Positions 59,055-64,000 of a DNA stretch of 64,000 bases are shown piece after piece. The notes beneath the pieces are model-generated. The model ran no database searches. It saw nothing but the letters and a program-made list of their open reading frames with translations, and was not told the DNA's origin. The stretch's first letter is position 1; each line of letters opens with the position of its first letter. Position numbers and translations under genes: made by a program. The DNA is taken from the NCBI RefSeq assembly GCF_030143255.1, contig NZ_JARJNR010000002.1:310001-374000 (forward strand), read 5' to 3'. This DNA comes from Frigidibacter sp. SD6-1 (lineage in GTDB: Bacteria; Pseudomonadota; Alphaproteobacteria; Rhodobacterales; Rhodobacteraceae).

Positions 59055-59083
59055 AAGGGGCCGGGGCTTTCCCGGCCCCTTTT
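59055..59083 (+). terminator. Intrinsic terminator after the OmpA gene
   Basis: GGGGCCGGG and CCCGGCCCC form a 9-bp stem around GCTTT, preceded by AAA and followed by TTTT. It begins 21 bp after the stop. This is the clearest intrinsic terminator in the window. Confidence 0.88.
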
Positions 59084-59104
59084 CATTTGAACAATGCCGT
59101 GAGC

Positions 59105-59121
59105 GGTCATATGTCTTGACC
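59105..59121. promoter_or_regulatory. GGTCA-N7-TGACC inverted repeat upstream of the FadR-type gene
   Basis: A short inverted repeat lies 16 bp upstream of the GntR/FadR-family ATG. Position suits autoregulation; the half-site differs from the FadR consensus TGGT..ACCA except at the TTGACCAA edge. Confidence 0.35.
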
Positions 59122-59137
59122 AATTCCAGAGAATGCC

Positions 59138-59908
59138 ATGCCGTTTCAGAAGATCGACTCCGAGAAGCTTTCCCATTCCGTCGTCCGCCAGATCGAGCGG
59201 CTGATCCTGCAGGGCGTGCTGCGCCCCGGCGAGCGGCTGCCATCGGAACGTGACCTTGCGGAACGGCTGGCCGTTTCGCGGCCCTCGCTGCGCGAGGCGG
59301 TGGCGGAACTGGAGGAAGCGCGGCTTCTGGTCACCCGTGCGGGTTCCGGCATCTATGTCGCCGAGGTTCTGGGCTCGGCCTTCTCGCCCGCGCTGATCAA
59401 GCTCTTTTCCGCGCATGATGACGCGGTCTCCGACTATGTCGATTTCCGCCGCGACATGGAGGGGCTGGCCGCCGAACGCGCCGCGCGGCTCGCCTCGGAC
59501 ACCGACCTGCAGGTGATCGACACGATCTTCGCCCGGATGGAAGCGGCGCATGCCAAGCGCGACCCGTCCGACGAGGCGGCGCTCGACGCCGAATTTCACA
59601 TGGCGATCATCGAGGCGGGGCATAATGTCATCATGCTGCACATGATGCGCTCGATGTTCGATCTGCTGAAGGCGGGAGTCTTCTATAATCGCCAGGCGAT
59701 CTTCCGGCAGCGGCAGACCCGCGACACGCTTCTAGACCAGCACCGGGCGATCCGCGACGCGATCCTCGCGCGCGATCCGGGTGCGGCGCGCGCGGCGGTC
59801 GAGGCGCATCTGACTTTTGTGCAGGATTGCCTGACCGACCTGCGCCGCGCCGACCGCAACGAGGATGTGGCGCGCCTCAGGCTGCAACAGGAACAGACGC
59901 GGGGCTGA
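59138..59908 (+). CDS. GntR/FadR-family transcriptional regulator
   Basis: A protein of 256 residues. The winged helix is VVRQIERLILQGVLRPGERL, followed by PSERDLAERLAVSRPSLREAV, and the all-helical FadR C-terminal (FCD) domain has the metal-binding D..H..H pattern (LDAEFHMAIIEAGHN, LDQHRAIRDAI). Members of this group control glycolate, lactate or pyruvate metabolism (GlcC, LldR, PdhR). In this window the only matching target is the palindrome before glcD, 35 kb away, a weak link. AATGCCATG is its start. Confidence 0.88.
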   Translation: MPFQKIDSEKLSHSVVRQIERLILQGVLRPGERLPSERDLAERLAVSRPSLREAVAELEEARLLVTRAGSGIYVAEVLGSAFSPALIKLFSAHDDAVSDYVDFRRDMEGLAAERAARLASDTDLQVIDTIFARMEAAHAKRDPSDEAALDAEFHMAIIEAGHNVIMLHMMRSMFDLLKAGVFYNRQAIFRQRQTRDTLLDQHRAIRDAILARDPGAARAAVEAHLTFVQDCLTDLRRADRNEDVARLRLQQEQTRG

Positions 59909-59915
59909 GCGGCGC

Positions 59916-59990
59916 CTCGTCGAGCACTTCGTGCACTCCTCGGCAACGGCGGCGCCCACCTCGCGAGGAGTGCACGAAGTGCTCGACGAG
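59916..59990. repeat. 27-bp perfect inverted repeat with 21-bp loop
   Basis: The arms 59916-59942 and 59964-59990 are exact reverse complements over 27 bp. Each arm contains GAGCAC..GTGCACTC, which is itself partly palindromic (GCAC TTC GTGC). It lies between the FadR-type gene and the convergent ATP synthase operon, just before the terminator at 60008. Confidence 0.75.
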
Positions 59991-60007
59991 CGCGCTTCAA
60001 TGAAAAA

Positions 60008-60028
60008 GGCCCGCGAGGATCGCGGGCC
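60008..60028. terminator. Bidirectional intrinsic terminator
   Basis: GGCCCGCG and CGCGGGCC form an 8-bp stem around AGGAT. AAAAA lies on the left and TTTG on the right, so on the minus strand a TTTTT run ends the atp operon and on the plus strand it ends the FadR-type transcript. Confidence 0.85.
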
Positions 60029-60049
60029 TTTGTTCTGGCAGGTTCAGGC

Positions 60050-60604
60050 TCAGTGCAGCTTCGCTTCGACCTCGCCGATCGCCGCATCGACCAGCGCTCC
60101 GCGATCGGCCGCTGTCATGTTGCTGGCGATCAGGTCGCCCGCGGCGGCCACCGCCACCTGGACGGCGCTATCGCGCACTTCCTTCACCGCGGCGGCCTCG
60201 GCCGATGCGATCTGGTCTTCGGCTGCCTTCAGGCGGCGCGCGATCGAGGCCTTCAGGTCGACCTTGGCCTGTTCGGCCGCATCCATCGCCTCGCGCTTCG
60301 CGGTCTCGACGATCTGCCCGGCCTGTTCCTGCATCTCGCGCTTCTTCCGGTCGTAAGAGGCGAGAAGCGCCTTGGCTTCCTCATGCAGCGCCTTGGCCGC
60401 GTTCAGATCATCGCGAATCCCTTCGGCGCGCTTGTCGAGAAGCCCGCCGATCATGCCCGGCACCTTCAGCTTCAGAAGAAGCGCCACGAAGAGGATGAAG
60501 GCGATCGTCACCACGAAGTTGGTGTTGCGGAGCGAGAAGAAGGGCCCACCGGCAGCCAGAGCCGGGGTAGCGGCGAACATCAGGGCGAATGCAAGTCTCT
60601 TCAT
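60050..60604 (-). CDS. atpF: ATP synthase F0 subunit b
   Basis: A protein of 184 residues, part of the peripheral stalk. The N-terminus looks cleavable ([19 protein letters not shown]), followed by [20 protein letters not shown] as the membrane helix. The rest is a long charged helix that dimerises with b'. It is the last of five F0 genes and is followed by the bidirectional terminator at 60008. Confidence 0.94.
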   Translation of the reverse strand: MKRLAFALMFAATPALAAGGPFFSLRNTNFVVTIAFILFVALLLKLKVPGMIGGLLDKRAEGIRDDLNAAKALHEEAKALLASYDRKKREMQEQAGQIVETAKREAMDAAEQAKVDLKASIARRLKAAEDQIASAEAAAVKEVRDSAVQVAVAAAGDLIASNMTAADRGALVDAAIGEVEAKLH

Positions 60605-60609
60605 GTCCG

Positions 60610-61194
60610 TCAGCCTTTCATCCGGGCCGCGACGGCCGCCGCGACGCTCTTGGCATCGGCCTTGCCGCCGAGGGCGGCAACGATGGCTTCGGCCGTGTCC
60701 TTGGCCACGTCGCTGACCGAGGCGACCGCGCCTGCGCGGATCTCGTCGATGCGCTTGGCGGATTCTGCGGCACGCGCCGCGATCTCGGCATCGGCCTTGG
60801 CCGTCGCCTTGTCGAGGTCGGCCTGTATCTCGGCCCGGGCGGCGGCAACGATCTTGCCCGCTTCCGTGCGCGCGTCGACCAGCGCCTGCTGATAGGCCTT
60901 CTCGGCCTCCTGGGCCTGGTCCTTCAGCCTCGCGGCCATTTCCAGGTCGGAGGTGATCCGGCCCTGACGATCGGCAAGGATCCCGGCCAGACGCGGCAGC
61001 GCGATCTTCGCCAGGATGAAATACAGAACGACCAGCGTCACCAGAAGCCAGAAGATCTGGTTGGGGAAGGTCGAGAAATCGAGTTGCGGCATGCCGGCGG
61101 ATTCGGCCGCATGACCGGCGGCGTCCGCAGCGTGGCCAACGGCCTCGGCGGTGCCTTCAGCGACGTCGGTCGCGGTGGTTGTGGTATTGGCCAT
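60610..61194 (-). CDS. atpF': ATP synthase F0 subunit b'
   Basis: A protein of 194 residues. After an Ala/Thr-rich lead ([18 protein letters not shown]) comes the membrane helix ([20 protein letters not shown]) and a long coiled, Ala/Glu/Lys-rich helix. The b and b' pair is found in photosynthetic bacteria and relatives. It stops 5 bp before atpF. The lead is longer than in many b' proteins. Confidence 0.93.
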   Translation of the reverse strand: MANTTTTATDVAEGTAEAVGHAADAAGHAAESAGMPQLDFSTFPNQIFWLLVTLVVLYFILAKIALPRLAGILADRQGRITSDLEMAARLKDQAQEAEKAYQQALVDARTEAGKIVAAARAEIQADLDKATAKADAEIAARAAESAKRIDEIRAGAVASVSDVAKDTAEAIVAALGGKADAKSVAAAVAARMKG

Positions 61195-61276
61195 TCTTTC
61201 CCCCGGAGATGCTCATTCCCTTCGCGGGCGGGTGCGCAAGCGCCCCCGCCCGGCCGTAAGGATCAGTCGCTCAGGA

Positions 61277-61516
61277 TCAGACGGCGAACATCAGAAGGAG
61301 TGCTACGAGGAACGAGAAGATCCCCAGCGCTTCGGCGAAGGCGATGCCGATGAAGAGGGTCGCGGTCTGGCCGGCAGCGGCCGAGGGGTTGCGAAGCGCG
61401 CCAGCGAGGAAGTTGCCGGCAACATTGCCCACCCCCATCGCCGAGCCGCCCATGCCGATGCAGGCAAGGCCGGCGCCGATGAATTTGCCGAGAGCGGCAG
61501 CAGCTGCGAGTTCCAT
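61277..61516 (-). CDS. atpE: ATP synthase F0 subunit c
   Basis: A protein of 79 residues with two membrane helices and the polar RNPSA-type loop. The proton-carrying carboxylate is the Glu of [19 protein letters not shown], and the [16 protein letters not shown] stretch has the Gly repeats that pack the c-ring. It lies between atpB and atpF'. AAGGAGAT precedes the start. Confidence 0.97.
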   Translation of the reverse strand: MELAAAAALGKFIGAGLACIGMGGSAMGVGNVAGNFLAGALRNPSAAAGQTATLFIGIAFAEALGIFSFLVALLLMFAV

Positions 61517-61563
61517 GTGTATCTCCTTACGGTTGGATAGTGCAGTTGAGTTGAGACCCGAGG

Positions 61564-62331
61564 TCAGTGGCCCGGATGCAGCGCATCGCGGAGGTAGACG
61601 CAGGTCAGGATGGTGAAGACATAGGCCTGGATGAAGGCCACGAGAATTTCGAGCGCATACATGGCCACGATGGCGAGGATCGACAGCGGCGTCACCGCGT
61701 AACCCACCGCCGAGAAAAGGACGAGCGGCGCAAAGGCCGCGAACACCTTGATAACGGCGTGACCGGCCATCATGTTGCCCGCAAGACGGATGGAGTGGCT
61801 GACGGGACGCACGAAGTAGGAAATCAGCTCGATCACCGCGAGGATCGGGCGCAGCGCGAGCGGCGCCGACGAGACCCAGAAGAGCCCGAGGAAATGCAGG
61901 CCGTTCTTGGCGAAGCCGAGGATGGTGACGAAGAGGAACACCATGACCGCCATCACCGCCGTGACCGCCACATGCGAGGTGGTGGTGAAGGCGCCGGGCA
62001 GAAGGCCGAGGAAGTTCGAGAAGGCGATGAAGATGAAGAGCGTGAAGATGTAGGGGAAGTACTTCACGCCGTCATGGCCGGTCACATCCTCGACCATCTT
62101 GTAGACGAAGCCATAGGCCAGTTCCGCGATCGACTGCATCCGTCCCGGCACGACCGAGCGCTTGGCGGTGCCAAGGACAAAGAGAACGATGACGCAAAGA
62201 ACCGCGACCGCCATCCACAGCGTCACGTTCGTGATCGAGAAAGCGCTCAGCGCATCGCCGAACAGCGGCCCGACCTTGAACTGGTCCATCGGATGGAACG
62301 TAAGGCCCTGGGCTTCAGTCTCGGCTGCCAT
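61564..62331 (-). CDS. atpB: ATP synthase F0 subunit a
   Basis: A protein of 255 residues with five to six membrane helices. The essential Arg is in [29 protein letters not shown] and [20 protein letters not shown] are further family blocks, and [18 protein letters not shown] forms the C-terminal helix. It forms the proton channel against the c-ring. The start is MAAETEAQG and it overlaps atpI by 17 bp. Confidence 0.96.
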   Translation of the reverse strand: MAAETEAQGLTFHPMDQFKVGPLFGDALSAFSITNVTLWMAVAVLCVIVLFVLGTAKRSVVPGRMQSIAELAYGFVYKMVEDVTGHDGVKYFPYIFTLFIFIAFSNFLGLLPGAFTTTSHVAVTAVMAVMVFLFVTILGFAKNGLHFLGLFWVSSAPLALRPILAVIELISYFVRPVSHSIRLAGNMMAGHAVIKVFAAFAPLVLFSAVGYAVTPLSILAIVAMYALEILVAFIQAYVFTILTCVYLRDALHPGH

Positions 62332-62671
62332 CTTCTTCCCCTTCCGTCCGGGCGTCGCCACCCGCGTTTCGTTCCATGTTCCGCTTCTGGAACTCGCCCG
62401 CCGTGCGCATCATCACCCGCACTCCGGCCGCGAAGCCCAGCAATGTGAAGACCACCAGAGCCCAGGGAAGCGTCCCCAGAAGGCGGTCGAGCCCGTATCC
62501 GATGGCCGCGCCGATCCCCAGACCCGAGACCAGTTCGATCACCATGCGCCAGCCCAGGTCGGCGGCGCCGAAATCCTTCACCACCCGAGGCTCCGGTGTC
62601 CCGGCCTTTTTCAGGGCCTCGATGCGTCTTTCCAGATCCTTCAGACGAACGGGATCGGGACCTTCCTGCAT
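62315..62671 (-). CDS. atpI: AtpI/AtpZ-type assembly protein
   Basis: A protein of 118 residues with two membrane helices ([40 protein letters not shown]), the AtpI/AtpZ layout. It assists assembly of the c-ring, probably with a role in Mg or Ca uptake in some species. It is the first gene of the F0 operon. [10 protein letters not shown] is taken as the start; upstream the frame has no homology. Its C-terminus is acidic and overlaps atpB. Confidence 0.92.
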   Translation of the reverse strand: MQEGPDPVRLKDLERRIEALKKAGTPEPRVVKDFGAADLGWRMVIELVSGLGIGAAIGYGLDRLLGTLPWALVVFTLLGFAAGVRVMMRTAGEFQKRNMERNAGGDARTEGEEDGSRD

Positions 62672-62852
62672 GGTTCGGCCTTTCGCGGCAGTCGGCGCGG
62701 GTCTAGACGGCCAGCAGGCCCGAGTCAACGGCGAAAATCCGCCCGCCTTCATGTCATAAGCATCTGAATCTATTGACGTTCAGCCTGCGCCGGTCGCCCT
62801 GGCAACCCCGCGCCACACGGTCGTAGACCGTATTTCGGCAGGATTGCGATAT

Positions 62853-63776
62853 TCAACTTTCCGGTTGACCTTTCGCCCTGCCCACCAAACGCCCGCCTCG
62901 GCGCAGCCATGAGACCAGCCGTCCATCGATCATCAGAAGTCCCGCGAAGATCACCGCCATCCCTGCGAGATGCTGCCAGAGGACCGGCTCGCCCAGCACA
63001 TGGACCCCAAGCGCGACGGCAGAGATCGGGGCGACGAAAGTGACGGTGGAGGTGGCCGTCGCCCCCGCCCGCGCGAGCAGCCAGTAAAACAGCGTGAAGC
63101 CGACCGAGGTCAGAAGAAGACCGATGGTCAGCAGCGCGCCCCAGGTTTCCGCCCGCGTGATGCGGGGCATGCCATCGAAGATCAGCGCAAGCGGCAGGAT
63201 GAAAAGCGCCGCGCCACTCAGGGACCAGGCCGCCAGCACCGAAGGATCGAGCGTGCGGAAGCGGCGGGCGAGATTGGTGGCGATGCCGTAGCAGACCGGC
63301 GCCAGAAGCGCCGTCAGGATCGCCCAGAGGGCGGGCATCTGCCCGGCCCCGATATAAGGCAGGGACAGAAGTACAATCCCGGCAAAGCCGGTCGCGACGC
63401 CTAGCGCGCGCGCCGCCATCGCCCGCTCTCCCCCCGGCCAGAGATGCGAGACGATGACGACCAGAACCGGCGTCATCGCATTCACGATCCCCGCCACCCC
63501 GCTTGGCAAGTGGCGCTGCGCGACCGGGTAAAGCGCGAAGGGAATGGCAAAGAAGACGATGCCCAGCAGGAAAAGGCCTCCGACGGTGCGCGGCGGCAGG
63601 CGCGCGGCACGCCCGCTGATCCAGACCCACGCCCAACAGCCCATCGCGCCCACACCGACCCGGCCAAGCGAGACGGTGAGTGGCCCCAACTCGCGCAGCA
63701 GGACCGCATTCATCAGGAAAGACCCGCCCCACAGGATGCCGAGCGTCAGGATCAGAAGCCAACAGCGTATGGGCAT
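62853..63776 (-). CDS. EamA-family (DMT) metabolite exporter
   Basis: A protein of 307 residues with ten predicted membrane helices in two EamA repeats. Visible are LLILTLGILWGGSFLMNAVL, AGIVNAMTPVLVVIVSHLWP, LSGAALFILPLALIFDGM and VTFVAPISAVALGVHVLGEP. Members export amino acids or other small metabolites; the substrate cannot be read. MPIRCWLL is the start; the open frame upstream codes no further helix. It ends with a basic cytoplasmic tail. Confidence 0.88.
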   Translation of the reverse strand: MPIRCWLLILTLGILWGGSFLMNAVLLRELGPLTVSLGRVGVGAMGCWAWVWISGRAARLPPRTVGGLFLLGIVFFAIPFALYPVAQRHLPSGVAGIVNAMTPVLVVIVSHLWPGGERAMAARALGVATGFAGIVLLSLPYIGAGQMPALWAILTALLAPVCYGIATNLARRFRTLDPSVLAAWSLSGAALFILPLALIFDGMPRITRAETWGALLTIGLLLTSVGFTLFYWLLARAGATATSTVTFVAPISAVALGVHVLGEPVLWQHLAGMAVIFAGLLMIDGRLVSWLRRGGRLVGRAKGQPES

Positions 63777-63932
63777 CGCGCACCTCCGGGCAGCGACAGT
63801 CAATCCCGACCGCCCCGCCCCGTCCACCCGGAACCTGCGCATGCCTGATGGAGATTTGTGGTCGGGCCGATCACCGGCCCGAATGACCGCGCGCCACTTC
63901 CGCGACGGCCCGCCGGACGCTAAGGTCATGCC

Positions 63933-64000
63933 ATGACGCTCGACCTCATCTTCGCGGCCCTTGCCGACCCGACGCGCCGGGCGATCCTGACCATGCTTCT
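63933..64000 (+). CDS. ArsR-type regulator, N-terminus only (cut by the window edge)
   Basis: Only 22 codons are visible. They read MTLDLIFAALADPTRRAILT, the typical first helix of the ArsR/SmtB winged-helix family. Anything beyond is outside the window. Confidence 0.7.
   Translation, partial: MTLDLIFAALADPTRRAILTML

Noticed and set aside
1-64000. tRNA, rRNA, CRISPR arrays, phage or integrase genes, replication origin
   Set aside because: I scanned the intergenic gaps and saw no cloverleaf-like or regularly spaced repeat sequence and no such protein motifs.

Overview
The window is high-GC chromosomal DNA, densely coded on both strands, of the kind found in Rhodobacteraceae (Rhodobacter / Paracoccus / Defluviimonas group). 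The main support is the F0 ATP synthase order atpI-atpB-atpE-atpF'-atpF (a second b subunit, b'), glcDEF in tandem, the nth-adenosine kinase pair, zf-CHCC, DUF1285 and DUF599 genes, and the GC-rich stem-loops followed by a short AT-rich tag that recur between genes. I could not run any search, so the family assignments come from reading motifs in the translations. No rRNA, tRNA, CRISPR array, intact transposase or integrase was seen.

Layout. 1-8.7 kb: end of an aldehyde dehydrogenase-like gene, a zinc-ribbon protein, an orphan creatinase, a decayed AlkC-like gene, an L,D-transpeptidase, a cupin, panB-panC (pantothenate), a P1 peptidase overlapping a methyltransferase, and an alpha/beta hydrolase. 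8.7-13.1 kb: succinate-semialdehyde dehydrogenase, then a TetR gene facing a PspA-like / YiaA-like / DUF4105 cluster, with three identical-pattern operators between them. 13.1-20 kb: DUF3857 transglutaminase, an ECF sigma factor overlapping a membrane VWA protein, a cupin, Hsp20 and a trypsin-like protease. 20-24 kb: glycolate oxidase glcD-glcE-glcF behind a GntR-type palindrome. 24-33 kb: DUF599, an arylsulfotransferase-like protein and a four-gene overlapping operon (MoxR ATPase, DUF58, BatA/DUF4159, large membrane protein).

33-44.6 kb: DUF1285 and hydroxypyruvate isomerase, a zinc-type CDF exporter with a divergent MerR regulator and a textbook 19-bp-spacer promoter, polA, small genes (DUF2459, SRPBCC, zf-CHCC, HIT), a GT14-type glycosyltransferase divergent from a sulfotransferase, and a TetR/SDR divergent pair sharing one palindrome. 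44.7-46.3 kb: glutamate-synthase-like FMN protein. 46.6-54.9 kb: an accessory amino-acid catabolism locus with an HTH regulator, an Asp/Glu racemase-family enzyme, a five-gene Liv-type ABC importer with unusual permease insertions, L-asparaginase and a truncated aspartase. The aspartase stops where a visibly lower-GC segment begins, and that segment carries one unidentified gene (54849-55532). 55.6-64 kb returns to core genes: adenosine kinase, nth, an Ada-like methyltransferase, an OmpA lipoprotein, a FadR-type regulator, the F0 operon, an EamA exporter and the start of an ArsR-type gene.

The most interesting points are the Asn/Asp importer locus with its broken aspartase and foreign segment, the triple-operator membrane-stress module, the glycosyltransferase/sulfotransferase pair, and a family of long perfect palindromes, two of which sit at the ends of genes that face TetR genes.
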